This document shows, in pieces, positions 10,736 through 23,079 of a stretch of 64,000 nucleotides of DNA (the stretch's first letter is position 1; the number at the start of each line of letters is the position of its first letter). The position numbers and the translations under genes are program-made. Below the pieces are notes generated by a model that saw nothing but the letters and a program-made list of their open reading frames with translations, was not told the DNA's origin and did no database searches. Source of the DNA: Manis javanica. Lineage: Eukaryota > Chordata > Mammalia > Pholidota > Manidae. Where the stretch lies: assembly GCF_040802235.1 (NCBI RefSeq), contig NC_133165.1, positions 44,715,629 to 44,779,628 on the forward strand, in the 5' to 3' direction.

Positions 10736-13700
10736 ATAAAAGTCTTACGCATGCTGGTGGAGCTAAAGAGAAATATTCAAGAGCTAAGGGATGAATCTAG
10801 GAGGGAGATAACAGAAATGAAACAAACAGTGAAAGGATTTAAGAGCAGACTGGATGAGGTGGACGAGCCTGTTAATAGAATAGAAATCACAGAACAGGAA
10901 TATAGAGAAGCTGAGGCAGAGAGAGATAAAAGGATCTCCAGGAATGAAAGAATATTAAGAGAACTATGTGACCAATCCAAACAGAACAATATTCACATTA
11001 TAGGGGTACCAGAAGAAGAAGAGAGAGAAAAAGGGATAGAAAGTGTCTTTGAAGAAATAATTGCTGAAAACTTCCCCAAGCTGGGGGAGGAAATAGTCTC
11101 TCATACCAAGGAAGCCCACACATCTCCCAACACAAGGGAACCAAGGAGGACAATACCAAGACATATTATAATTCAAATGGCAAAGATCAAAGACAAGGAC
11201 AAAGTATTAAAAGTGGCTGGAGAGAGAAATAAGATCACATACAAAGGAAAACCCATCAGGCTATCATCAGACTTCTCAGTAGAAACCTTACAGGTCAGAA
11301 GGGAACGGCATGATATATTCAATGCAATGAAACAGAAGGGCCTTGAACCAAAAATACTGTATCCAACAAGATCACCCTTTAAATTTCAAGAAGGGATTAC
11401 AACAATTCCTAGATAAGAAAAAGTTGAGGAAATTCACCTCCCACAAACCATCTCTACAATGTATTTTAAAGGAACTGCTCTAGATGGAAGTATGCCTAAG
11501 TCTAAATAGCTGTTACCAGAGAAAACAAAACCACAGCAAAGAAAGTAGACCAACCAAATACTAACTAAAGGCAAAATAAAATCAGCTATCCACAAAATCA
11601 GTCAAGGGAAACACAAAGCCTACAGAATAAAACACCTAACATATAAAGAGTGAAGGAGGAAGAAAAATAAGGGAGAGAAATAAAGAATCATCAGACTGTG
11701 CTTATAATAGTGTAATAAAAGAGTTAAAGTAAAACAGATAGTAAAGAAGCTACCCTTGAACCTTTGGTAACCATGAATCCAAAGCCTGCAATGGCAATAA
11801 GTACATGCCTTTCAATAATCACCCTAAATGTAAATGGACTGAATGCACCAATCAAAAGACGCAGAGTAACAGAATGGATAAAAAAGCAAAACCCATCTAT
11901 ATGCTGCCTGCAAGAGACTCACCTCAAACCCAAAGACATACACAGACTAAAAGTCAAGGGATGGAAAAAGATATTCCATGCAAACAACACAGAGAAAAAA
12001 TGCACATGTTGCAGTACTAGTAACAGACCAAATAGACTTCAAAACAAAGAAACAAGAGGTAAAGAAACACATTGCATAATGATAAAGGGGTCAGTCCAAC
12101 AAGAGGCTATAACTATTATAAATATCTATGCACCCAACACAGGAGCACCTACATATGTGAAACAAATACTAACAGAATTAAAGGAGGAAATAGAATATAA
12201 TGCATTCATTTTAGGAGACTTCAACACACCACTCACTCCAAAGGACAGATCAACCAGACAGAAAATAAGTAAGGACACAGAGGCACTGAACAACACACTA
12301 GCACAGATGGACCTAACAGACATCTACAGAACTCTACACCCAAAAGCAGCAAGATACACATTCTTCTCAAGTGCACATGGAATATTTTACAGAATAGACC
12401 ACATAGTAGGCCACAAAAAGAGCCTCAGTAAATTCAAAAAGACTGAAATTGTACCAACCAACTTCTCAGATCACAAAGGTATAAAACTAGAAATAAAGTG
12501 TACAAATAAAACAAAAAGGCTCACAAACACATGGAGGTTTAACAACATGCTCCTAAATAATCAATGGATCAATGACAAATTAAAACAGAGATCAAGCAAT
12601 ATATGGAGACAAATGACCACAACAGCACAAAGCCCCAAACTTCTGTGGGATGCAGCGAAGGCAGTCCTAAGAGGAAAGTACAGAGCAATCCAGGCCTATT
12701 TAAAGAAGGAAGAACAATCCCAAATGAATAGTCTAAATTCACAATTATTGAAACTGGAAAAAGAAGAACAAATGAGGCCCAAAGTCAGCATAAGGAGGGA
12801 CATAATAAAGATCAGAGAAGAAATGAATAAAATTAAGACGAATAAAAAAATAGAAAAAATTAATGAAACCAAGAGCTGGTTCTTTGAGAAAATAAACAAA
12901 ATAGATAGACCCCTAGCCAGACTTGTTAAGAGAAAAAAAGACTGCACACATAAACAGAATCAGAAATAAGAAAGGAAAAATCACTACAGACACCACAGAA
13001 ATACAAAGACTTATTAGATAATTCTATGAAAATCTATATGCTAACAAATTAGATAACCTAGAAGAAATGGACAACTCTCTAGAAAAATACAACCTTCCAA
13101 GACTGACCAAGGAAGAAACAGAAAATCTAAACAGACCAAATTACCAGCAAAGAAATGGAACTGGTAATCAAAAAACTACCCAAGAACAAAATTCCAGGAC
13201 CGGATGGATTCACTGTTGAATTTTATAAAACATTAAAAGAAGACATAATACCCATTCTCCTTAAAGTTTTCTTAAAAAATCGAAGAGGAGGGAATATTCT
13301 ATGAAGCCAGCATCACTCTAATACCAAAACCAGGCAAAGACACCACAAAAAAAAAAACTACAGACCAATATCCCTGATGAACATAGATGCAAAAACACTC
13401 AACAAAATATTAGCAAACTGAATTTAAAAATACATCAAGAGGATCATACACCATGTTCAAGTTGGATTCATCTCAGGGATGCAAGGATGGTACAACATTC
13501 GAAAATCCATCAACATCATCCACCACATCAACAAAAAGAAGGACAAAATTCACATGATCATGGCCAGCATCCAAAAGACAAACAACAACAAATGTTGGCA
13601 AGGATGTGGAGAAAGGGGAACCCTCCTACACTGCTGGTGGGAATGTAAATTAGTTTAACCATTGTGGAAAGTAGTATGGAGGTTCCTCAAAACACTGAAA

Positions 13701-14012
13701 ATAGAAATACCATTTGACCCAGGAATTCCACTCCTAGGAATTTACCCTAAGAATGCAGCAGCCCAGTTTTAAAAAGACAGATGCACCCCTATGTTTATCA
13801 CAGCACTATTTACAATAGTCAAGAAATGGAAGTAACCAAAGTGTCCATCAGTAGACGAATGGATAAAGAAGAGGTGGTACATATACACAATGGAATATTA
13901 TTCAGCCATAAGAAGAAAACAAATCCTACCATTTGCAGCAACATGGATGGAGCTAGAGGGTATACAATTTTTATTTAGCAATTATACCTCAATAAACCTG
14001 GGAAGAAATGAA
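10736..14012 (+). mobile_element. LINE-1 copy B: ORF1, ORF2 with internal deletion, 3' end
   Basis: 10740-11416 encodes the ORF1p coiled coil and C-terminal domain (R-N-E-R-I-L-R-E-L then an I-I-G-V-P-E motif and an F-K-F-Q-E-G end). A spacer follows, then ORF2 from 11764: endonuclease motifs N-V-N-G-L-N-A, Q-E-T-H-L, S-D-H-K, with an open frame to 12969. ORF2 is frameshifted after that. At about 13560 it jumps from the early RT region to the C-terminal cysteine motif (C-W-x-C-G-E-R-G) and reaches an in-frame TAA at 13656. 13660-13980 is the ORF2 tail and 3' end. Nonfunctional. Confidence 0.85.
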
Positions 14013-14640
14013 AAAAATGTGTACTTTTTATTGGGTGCCTTTCCACCCTTACCGCTCTGTCAGTGATCCCTGTACCTCCCAAATAAACTCCTTGTACTCG
14101 AATCCTTGTCCCAGGGTCTGCTTCTGGGAAACCACAAGCCAAGGCAGAGAAACAGATGATAATCAGGAACAAGGAAACTCCTTTAAGGAAGTCAGACATC
14201 GACAGTGTTAAGTGCAGCCAAGAGGTAAAGATGAAAACAAGAGAGGTGCTCATTGGATTTAGCAATGCAAACATGACTCGAAAAAGGCTGTTGCAGAGGC
14301 ATGGGGCATGTGGAAACCAGACTGCTGTGGCTTAAAGAGACCTTGGGGCTGTGGCCACAGAGGACAGGGAGATAGATGAGCTGGACAGATACCCCACTGG
14401 ATGAAACACTTGATATGTCTGAACACACCAAGAGGAGAGTCAGACAACTGGCAAAGAAGTTAGCCACTGAATTAGTAATAGCCACTAAGATAACCAAGGG
14501 GAAAAAAGATAATTATTGATTATAGAGAAAACAGAAAGTTATACAAGAGAGAAAAAGAAACCAGAATATATTACATCCTCAGATATATATTTACATAGTC
14601 ATAATAATGTAAAGCCAGAACACTGATTTAATGAAAAAAT
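14012..14640. other. intergenic; possible LTR remnant at the left end
   Basis: 14060-14140 ('cccaaataaactccttgtac', 'cccagggtctgcttctggg') resembles the 3' end of an ERVL-class LTR; a related end occurs at 17870-17950. The rest is unassigned. Confidence 0.35.
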
Positions 14641-15785
14641 ATATTTAACTGCACTGGGAATATGGAGGAAAGGGAGAGGGACTGGTAAAACAAGAAAAAA
14701 ACCCAGCTTCCATAGTAGGAAGACCTGATAAAAATGATGCCTGAAAATTGAGATGCCCCCTTAAAAGTGTGTTACTTTGAATTCTGAAGATAAATACCAA
14801 AATTAACAAAAGTGATTGCCTTGGTGCCTGGTGGGAGGGTGGATGGCAAAGAGGAAGAGGGCACAATTTTGCATCAAACCTCATACAGCTTTTGACTTTT
14901 AAACCAAGATTCTTCAAACTTTTCTGAATGTAACCACATTAAAAAATAAAAACTAAAAAATAATGGATTTTCTTTTACAACCCAGTATACATCCAAGTAG
15001 TAGAGAAATTGTGGATTGATGGGAATCACAAATACACTACTGGTTAGTGTGAAAACTGATAGAACCACTTCTGAGACACAGGCTCGAATACTGCATAACC
15101 TGCCCAGCAATTCCACTGTTAGATATTTGTCAAAATTAATTTAGCACTTATGCACCAGGAGACAAATGCAAGCATATTCATATCTACACTGGCATCCATA
15201 ATGGCTATACAAACTGGAAGCAATCCAGTGCCCATCCATAACAGCCTGAACAGATACAACAGATAAACAGAATATCAAGCAGCCAAATGGAACACCAGGA
15301 ATGAATCCTAGCAACATAATGTTAAGTCAAATTAGCAAGCCCTTGCTATTGTATGGTGCTAAGGAATAATTATTGGTTTTGTTAGGTGTGATTATAGTAA
15401 TATGATTATGATAGAAAATATGTCAACACTTTTTAGAAATGAGTACTAACTGAAGTATGTACAAGTGACTGCATGTGTACAAGTGCAATTTTTTGGACAA
15501 CTGAATTGTAGTCTTCATTATTTTTACAAACTTATATCTCCTAATATTAAGAGGTTGCTTTTTACTTTAACATGTGCTTTGCAGATAGGAAGGGCTTCAG
15601 TGAAATGAAGTTGAAGATTTGCTTTCAAGTATTTTAGAAAAAATGGAAGAAAACATGATAGATAGGTGCTGCAATCTCTTAAGAATTGTGGAAGCTGGTG
15701 ATGGGTATACAGAGGTTAATGATACATTTCTCTGTTTTGTGGGTTTGAAATTTTCATAATAAGAAAATTTTTAATAAACAAGTCC
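14640..15785 (+). mobile_element. old L1/HAL1-like 3' debris
   Basis: 14800-14960 and 15180-15400 fit old L1/HAL1 3' ends, with signatures such as 'gcatccataatggctatac', 'ggaacaccaggaatgaatcc' and 'gttaagtcaaattagcaagc'. The right end 'ttgaaattttcataataag' matches the same class. Probably two fragments. No coding capacity. Confidence 0.5.
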
Positions 15786-16190
15786 ATCCCAGAAAACCAA
15801 GTATTTTCACATCCCTTTCACACAGTTCAAAATCAAGGGAAATGAAACTAAAAAAGTGCATGATAATTAAAAGGAGGAGCAGGAAAAATAAAAAACACAA
15901 AGCCAGGCTAGTGGTCCCCTTGGAAAGGGAGGCATATGCTAGGAAGGGGGAAAGCCCATCCACAAGTAAGTGCTTAGGAATAATCTACTTGGGTTAGACA
16001 TAGGATATGCAAGGGTGCCCAGGTTTCTTAATAAATAGGTAAGAGAATACAGCAGGGCAAACATAGACCACTTGATGACAGTGTATGAATGAAGCATTAT
16101 GCATAGTTCCCCTTTGTGCAACTGGGGTTAAAAAAGGTGTGTGGTTTCTGGACCAGAGATCTTATACTTCCAAGTGTGGGAGTGATGTCT
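15786..16190. other. intergenic, nothing recognised
   Basis: No supported gene or repeat. Confidence 0.4.
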
Positions 16191-16194
16191 CAGA

Positions 16195-16330
16195 AAGATC
16201 TGTGAGCTAGGAATTGGGAAAGAGACCTCCTGGTCTTTGTTCTGTCACATTGCTTGGGAGACTAATTCCTGTGGCTGACTTAGTTTTCTCACCTGTAAAA
16301 TGGACAATTTGGCCAAATTGTTACTGATGC
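16195..16330 (+). repeat. MIR SINE
   Basis: 'gacttagttttctcacctgtaaaatgga' type sequence (16278-16304) is the core of a sense MIR. Confidence 0.65.
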
Positions 16331-16976
16331 TCCTATTAAGAGAGGAAGGATGACTGAATACTTGGCAGAGAAGCAAAACACAACAGGCGTCTCTGGCAAC
16401 AGGCTTCCAGTTCCTCCTAACAGCAGAGAAATAAACCCCATCACACCCTCCTCCAGGGCCTCACTTCCTGATTCCTGTCCACTCCTCCTTCCAGGACCCT
16501 GGGCCTAGCCTCCATTCTTCCCTGATTCCTCCCTCTTGTAGAACTAGTGCTGAGCCCCTTCCCCCATATCCCCAGATCCAACATCTGCCCCTCAGTCTCC
16601 CTTCCTCCTCCCCCATGTGTACTCCCCACTCAGAAATCCAGACATCCTGGCCAAGCTCCTACTAATTCTTGGGAAATCAATTCTGCCTTCAGTACCTGAA
16701 GGTCCAGTGCAAGGCCTGGTGGTTCATGAAGCCAGCTACATACTCCCTTTCCAGGCCTAGAATGCTGCTCCCCAAACACCCCATGCAGGCAGGGCCAGAT
16801 AGTGTAACTTGGTCCTCACATCAAAGATGACTCAGTCACAAGAAGAAACACCCAGGGAGCCTGCTTTGCTGCTATGTCCTTCATAGGCCAGTTCCACTTG
16901 TCCCCTGCCTTTCCCCTTCTGTCTTGCCCACAGCCAGGAACTGAGAGTACTCAAGAAGTCTTCCTGATGCTTCCAT
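16331..16976. other. intergenic, CT-rich, nothing recognised
   Basis: Pyrimidine-rich (16440-16640) with no gene or nameable repeat. Confidence 0.4.
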
Positions 16977-17465
16977 CTTTTTTTTTTTTATTGAGGAGTC
17001 ATTGATATACACTTTTTTTTTCATTGATATACACTCTTATCAAGGTTTCACAAGAAAAACAAAGTAGTTATTACATTCACTCTTATTATCGAGTCCCCCC
17101 AAACACCCTATTGCAGCCACTGTCCATCAGTGTAGTAAGATGCCTCAGTCACTACTTGTCTTCTCTGTGCTACACTGTCTTCTCCATGATCCCCACCACA
17201 CCATGTGTGCCAATCATAATACCCCTCAATCCTCTTCGCCCTCCCCACCCCCTCCCCTTTGGTAACCACTAGTACCTTCTTGGAGTCTGTGAGTCTGTGA
17301 GTCTGCTGCTATTTGGTTCCTTCAGTCTTGCTTCATTGTTATACTTCACAAATGAGGGAAATCATTTGGTATTTTTCTTTCTCTGCCTGACTTATTTCAC
17401 TGAGCATAATACCCTCTAGCTCCATCCATGTTGTTGCAAATGGTAGGATTTGTTTCTTTCTTATG
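16977..17465 (-). mobile_element. antisense LINE-1 3' end with poly(T)
   Basis: Starts with the reversed poly(A) tail (T-run at 16978-16990). It then reads through the L1 3' UTR ('gccactgtccatcagtgtag', also seen in the L1 at 62330) to the end of ORF2 at 'agctccatccatgttgttgc'. The copy is 5'-truncated near 17465. A short run of 'gagtctgt' repeats sits at 17284-17305. Confidence 0.8.
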
Positions 17466-17469
17466 CTTG

Positions 17470-17955
17470 CTGCCTCCATCTTCACCAGAGGAAGTCATCT
17501 GAGGCTCACGGACTAAGCCAGTCAGAGTTGAGGGTGTAACTGACACTGTTTGTTGGGCCTGACACTTCTGTGAGCTCCAGGACTTCCCCACACTGTAGGT
17601 GCTTCTCCCTGACTCAGAGCTTTCTCCAAAGCCTCAGAAGGTAACCTTGCCCTTGTGAAGAAGTACAGGAAAATTAACCTCAATTGGAGTCACCCTCCTC
17701 ATGGCTGACAGGAGTAAGTGCCCAGATTCTTCACCTTCAGGTAGGATGAGGTGAGTGTTTCCCACATTTCTCAGTGGGAGGAACTCCACTCTTGGCACAG
17801 TGCTAACCCCTTCATAATGCACCTTCCCTGGCTCCTTGGCTCACTTCCCACATCCCTCAGGTGTTTCTTGCACCTCATAAATCAGTCCTCTTTCACTGGG
17901 GTCTTTGTCTTAAAGTCTGCTTCAGGGGGTACCCAAACTAAGACAGTGGGCTCTC
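17470..17955 (+). mobile_element. LTR-like element, ERVL class
   Basis: The last 80 bases ('taaatcagtcctctttcac' to 'acccaaactaagacag') match the end typical of ERVL-type solo LTRs. A promoter-like body lies upstream. No viral genes. Family uncertain. Confidence 0.4.
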
Positions 17956-18025
17956 AGAGAATTCTTTAGGCCAACCCCCTCACCCTAAAGATGAGGAAAC
18001 GAGACCTAGACAGGAAAGATGACCT
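17955..18025 (-). repeat. MIR fragment, antisense
   Basis: 'accctaaagatgaggaaacgagacctagacagg' region (17990-18018) is the antisense MIR core. Confidence 0.5.
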
Positions 18026-18429
18026 GTGTCCCTGACAACTGGTCATCACTGTGGACCCCTTCACCCACATGGCCTCCCCACTTGAAAGAGAACTTGCCAA
18101 AATACCACAGAGCCTTCAAGCAGTGTTCCCCAGATTTCATTCATTCACACACCATCTTCACAACTTTTGCCATGAGCCACATGCCCTTTGCATATTTGTC
18201 ATAGTGCCGTATTCACACCTGTACGACTTACATAACACATTTTAATAGACTCGCCTTTTTCCTGATATTTCCTTTTTCCATGTGAATTGCTGTTTTAAAA
18301 ATAAGAGTTATATTGAAATAGGTAATATATTTACATGGTTCAAAATTCAAAAGGTACAATAATGTACACATTGAGGTTTCCCTCCCAGTCTTGCCTCCAG
18401 CCTCCCAGAAGCATATGATCAGTTTCTTT

Positions 18430-20795
18430 CACATCTTTTTCTTTTTTTTCCAGAATACTTTAAGAAGGATGGGTATTAGCTCTTTAAATGTTTGGTAGAA
18501 TTCAGCTGTAAAGCCATCTGGCTCTGGTGTTTTGTTTCTTGGGAATTTTTTTATTATCAATTCAATTTCGTTGCTGGTAATTGATCTGTTCAGATTTTCT
18601 GCTTCTTCCTGGGTCAGTCTTGGAAGGTTGTACTTTTCTAGGAATTTGTCCTTTCCTTCTAGGTTGCCCTATTTACTGACATACAATTTTTCATAAAATT
18701 CTCTAGTCATTCTTTGTATTTCTGTGGTGTCAGTTGTAACTTTTACTTTTTCATTTCTGATTTTTTTATGTGTGTCCTCTCTTTTTTTCATAATAAGTCT
18801 GGCTAGGGGTTTGTCTATTCTGTTTATCTTCTCAAAGAATCAGCTCTTTGTTTCATTGATCTTTTTTCTATTGTTTTATTCCCTACTTTATTTATTTCTG
18901 ATCTGATCTTTATTATGTCTCTCCTTCTACTAACTTTGGTTTTCATTTGTTCTTCTTTTCTAGTTTCTTTAGTTGTGAGCTTAGATTTATTTGGAACTAT
19001 TCTTGTTTTCTGAGGTAGGCCTGTATTGCTATATAGTTCCCTCTTAGAATCGCTTTTGCAGCATCTCACATATTTTGAACTGTTACATTTTTGTTCTCAT
19101 TTGTCTCCATGAATTTTGTGATTTCTGTTTTGATTTGTTCTTTGATCCATTGAATACTTAGAAGCATGTTGTTTAGCCTCCATGTGTTTGTGGCTTTTTT
19201 GTTTTCTCGTGTAATTCATTTCTACTTTCATGCCATTGTGGTCTAAGAAGTTGCTTAATAGAATTTCAATCTTTTTTAATTTACTGAGGCTCTTTTTGTG
19301 GCCTAGAATGTGATCTAGTCTATGGAATATTCCATGTGCACTTGAGAAAAACATGTATCCTGCTGTTTTGGGGTAGAACATTCTGCATATATCTGTTAAG
19401 TCCATCTGTTCTAATGTGTTGTTCAGTGCTTCTGTTTCCTTGTTTTCTGTCTGGTTGATCTGTCTGTTGATGTAAGTGGGGTGTTGAAGTCTCCCAAAAT
19501 GAATGAGTTGAAGCCTATTTCCCCCTTTAATTCTGTTAGTATTTGTTTTACATACTTAGGTGCTCTTACACTGGGTTCATACATATTTATAATGGTTATG
19601 TCCTCTTGTTGGATTGACCCTTTTATCGTTACGCAACATCCTTCTTTGTCTCTTATTACTTTCTTTGTTGAAGTGTATTTTGTCTGATATGAGTACTGCT
19701 ACTCCTGCTTTTTTATCCCTATTATTTGCATGAAATATATTTTTCCATCCCTTCACTTTCAGTCTATGTATGTCTATAGGTTTGAAATGAGCCTCTCGTA
19801 GGCAGCAGATAGATGGGTCTTGTTTCTTTTTCTGCCACCCTTTGTCTTTGACTGATGCATTCAGTCCATTTACATTTGAGATGATTCTTGGTAGGTATGG
19901 ACTTATTGTCATTTTATTAAATTTCTTTCTGGTTTTTGTAGTTCCTCTCTGTTCTTCCTCCCTCATACTCTTCTCTTACTATTTGTTGGTTTTCTTTAGT
20001 GTTGTGATTGGATTTCCTTTTTTAAATTTTTATGTATCTACTATAGGTTTTAGGTTTGTGGTTACCATAATGTTCACTGTTCTCTAAATATACAACAGTC
20101 TATATTAAATTGATGGTTGCTCTATTTTGAACACAATCTAAAAATACCCTTTTATTCTTCTTCCTCCTCCACACTTTATGTATAAGATGTCATAAACCAC
20201 ATCTTGTATACCCCTTGACTGATTTTGTGTTTAGTTGATTTTACTTTTTTTAACTTCATACTTGATTGGTAATTGGTCTATTACCTTATTTTCACTGATG
20301 AAAAATATTTAGGCTTAAGAACATTTCCATCTACAGAAGTCCCTTTAATCTATCCTATAGAGCTGGTTTAATGGTGGCAAATTCTTTTAACTTTGATTTA
20401 TCTGGGAAATTTTTAATCTCTCCTTCAATTCAATTCTGAATGATAGCCTTGCTGGGTGGAAGCTTCTTGGTTGTAGGTTCTTCTCTTTCAACAATTAAAT
20501 ATTTCATTGTCAAATATTCACTGTGCATATTTGTCACAGTGTCATATTCACACCTGGCCTGTAAAATTTCTGCTGATAACCTTATGGATTTCCCTAATAG
20601 GTAACTGTCTGCCTCTCTGTTGTTGCTTTTAAGATTCTCTCTTTATCTTTAATCTTTGCCATTTTAATTACTATATGTCTTGGTGTTGTCTTCCTGGGTT
20701 CGTTTTGTTGGGACTGTCTGTGCTTCCAGAGCCTGGGTGCTTACTTCCTTTCCCAGACTGGGGAAGTTTTCAGCAATTGTTTCTCCAAAGAATAC
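18430..20795 (-). mobile_element. antisense LINE-1, RT region to 5' UTR
   Basis: On the minus strand the RT finger region lies at 18480-18640 and the endonuclease at 19097-19930. The endonuclease shows D-P-S-I-C-C-L at about 19820 and, at its N-terminus, N-V-N-G-L-N-A near 19880. 20090-20440 is the inter-ORF spacer. 20600-20790 carries 'cttttaagattctctctttat', the same 5'-region motif as at 2995. Multiple frameshifts. 18290-18430 ('ggttcaaaattcaaaaggtac') looks like an older L1 fragment beside it. Confidence 0.8.
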
Positions 20796-21270
20796 ATGTA
20801 ATTTAAAAGTTAATATCATATCAAAACCATAACTAAAAAAACCATTATCACTTGTTTATGAATAAACACAATGGCAAAATAAATATAACACATACCAAAC
20901 AAAATTAAATACTAGAAGACTTTGTATGTTAAAGGGCCTGAGCCTGAGAGGTACTCTTTCTCTGTTGCAAAGATGAGTAAGTGTCAGAGCAGTGCTAAGG
21001 ACATAAAGTCCCAAATTAAAACTTTTTCCTAGACTGAGTCAGCAGGATTATGCAAGTACCAAAAAGAGAATAACATTCTAATGTGTGAGTCACTGATGAA
21101 TGCCAAAACTGTCACAAAACCAATTTATAATTGGTAGACCATCCCTTCCAGAGACAGAATTTACCTCATGGCATACTTGTAAACTATGAGCTAGGCAGAA
21201 TCTGCTTTGCCACTTCCTACTTGTGTTACCTTCTCCTAGGCCAATCTCCTCATTGATTTGAATAAGAAAA
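20796..21270. other. intergenic; source of a 27-bp repeated segment
   Basis: No gene seen. Positions 20816-20842 recur identically at 21485-21511 inside the next L1 fragment. Confidence 0.5.
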
Positions 21271-21271
21271 A

Positions 21272-21722
21272 ACAGTATTTGTGACAGCATGGATGGACCT
21301 AGAGGGTATTATGCTAAGTGAAATAAGTCAGAGAAAGACAAATACCATATGATTTCACTTATATGTGGAATATAAAAAACAAAACAAACAAAAAATGGAA
21401 ACAGACTCATAAATACAGAGAACTAGTGGTTGTCAGAAGGGAGGTGGGGGGGGATGGGCAAGTAAGTGAAAGGGATCAATAGGTTCATATCAAAACCATA
21501 ACTAAAAAAACTTCCAGTTATAAAATAAATAAGTCATGGGAATGAAAAATACAACATAGGGAATATAGTCAACAATGTTGTAATAACTTTGTATGGTGAC
21601 ATATGATTACACTTACCAGTGAGCATTTTCTAATGTATATAAATGTTGAGCCACTATGTCATACACCTGAAACTAATATAATGTTATGTCAACAATACTT
21701 CAATAAGATTAAAAAAAGAAAA
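21272..21722 (+). mobile_element. LINE-1 3' end
   Basis: Starts in the ORF2 tail ('gcatggatggacctagaggg', 'tatgctaagtgaaataag') and continues through a 3' UTR with a G-run at 21445-21457 to an A-rich tail at 21705-21722. Relative to the usual order of this L1 class, about 27 bp is inserted at 21485-21511. Confidence 0.8.
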
Positions 21723-22424
21723 ATAGCACTGATAGTCCCCACCTAACAGTACCCTTGAGAGTGCAGCCCCATGAGCCATCTCTCTCCAAGCCCTCATTCC
21801 TCCACCTCATGGACATTCAGATGGTACCTGCTCACTACCAAAAGTGGGAAGACTGCAGAGAAATATAACGATGAAAAACCAAATCACCAAGAATCACATT
21901 AGTGATATGTGTTGGCATTTGTCTTTTTTCTCAGAATTGTAACCACGGTGGGTATATAGTTCACTTTGCTTGCTGTTTCTCACTTATATCATGAGTATTT
22001 CCCATTTCATTAAATACTCTTTGACATTATATCCATACCATTTGGTTCAATATTTTATGAATATGTTTACATCGTGGGAGCTGTTTCTCTCCATTCAGCA
22101 GACCTGGGCAACTGAACCAGAGGTATATCCTGACTTTCAGTCCTTTCCTGGAACACTAGCTCCAGCCTTGATAAATTCTCTATGCAGCCTCTGTTCTCAG
22201 GAAAAAGCCTCTATTCTCAGGAAAAAGCCAGAAAAACAGTAGCAGCAACTCAGATTGTCTGTGGTCATCCTCAATTTACTAACACAGCATATTCCATCTC
22301 AAGATCTCACAGTACTTATCACATCCCCTGGCAAATTCTTCAGAATTCTTTTAAGATAGTATTTAAATAATAACTGTAGGTCACCAATTCAAGAAAGGCC
22401 AAAATTTGGAAAGAACAGACTTGG
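21723..22424. other. intergenic; short tandem duplication only
   Basis: A 20-bp unit is tandemly duplicated at 22188-22207 and 22208-22227 (one mismatch, 'ctgttctcagg' versus 'ctattctcagg'). Nothing else recognised. Confidence 0.5.
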
Positions 22425-22600
22425 GCTCCAGGCCTGGCTCCATCACTCAGCCAGTGGGAACTGTTGACTCTGTTTTCTCCAATTAAATGGAGATAAATTT
22501 CAACTCTCCAAGAGAATCAGATAAGATTATAGATGTGAAAAAACTAGTAAAGTCCTAAAGCACTATCTACATAAGGTGTGACTGCTTTGAAACTGAGATG
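22425..22600 (+). repeat. MIR SINE
   Basis: Order of blocks ('ctggctccatcactcagcc', 'ttaaatggagataaattt', 'aagtcctaaagcactatc') fits a diverged sense MIR. Confidence 0.55.
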
Positions 22601-22692
22601 TTCTAAACAAGACAGTGTTCAGGGTTCAAACTCCAGCTAGAGATGTTTTAGAGACAAGGACTTTTCCTACCAGACAGAGCAGTGGGGATGTT

Positions 22693-22746
22693 GATACAAA
22701 GAACACACACTCAGACTCAGATACAAAGAACACACACTCAGACTCA
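22693..22746. repeat. 27-bp perfect tandem duplication
   Basis: The unit beginning 'gatacaaagaacacacactc' occurs twice head to tail (22693-22719 and 22720-22746) with no mismatch, so it is recent. Confidence 0.9.
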
Positions 22747-22879
22747 GAAGTGCCACTGGGAGGAGCTCACAGTGAAGAGAGAAGTACATGTTGTCACTCA
22801 GGCACTTTGAGGGCACCCAAAAGCCCTGTTCAGATGACACTTAGGCCAGAGCTTTTCCAGCTTTTCCTCTAAAAACCAC

Positions 22880-23068
22880 AAGTAAAAGAACTCCATAAAT
22901 GAAGTGAAAGGACAAGCTGTCAGATTGGGTGAAAATATATGCAGGGAATAAACAAAGGTTAAGTATGCAGAATATATAATCACTATAACTCATTAAGAAA
23001 AATGAACAATAATATGAACAGGCAATTTTTATAAGCTGAAATACAAACGGTCAATAAATACATGCAAT
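22880..23068 (+). mobile_element. LINE-1 ORF2 fragment abutting TRIM72
   Basis: Blocks such as 'gtgaaaggacaagctgtcag', 'tgaaaatatatgcaggg', 'gcagaatatataatcac' and 'acggtcaataaatacatg' follow the order of an old L1 ORF2 segment in sense orientation. It ends about 12 bases from the TRIM72 stop codon (23080-23082). It therefore lies antisense in what should be the TRIM72 3' UTR. Confidence 0.7.
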
Positions 23069-23079
23069 GAGGCAAAGGC

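Noticed and set aside
1-23000. ITGAM exons expected beyond TRIM72 from human synteny
   Set aside because: No integrin-like exon was recognised; the gene probably lies outside the left edge.
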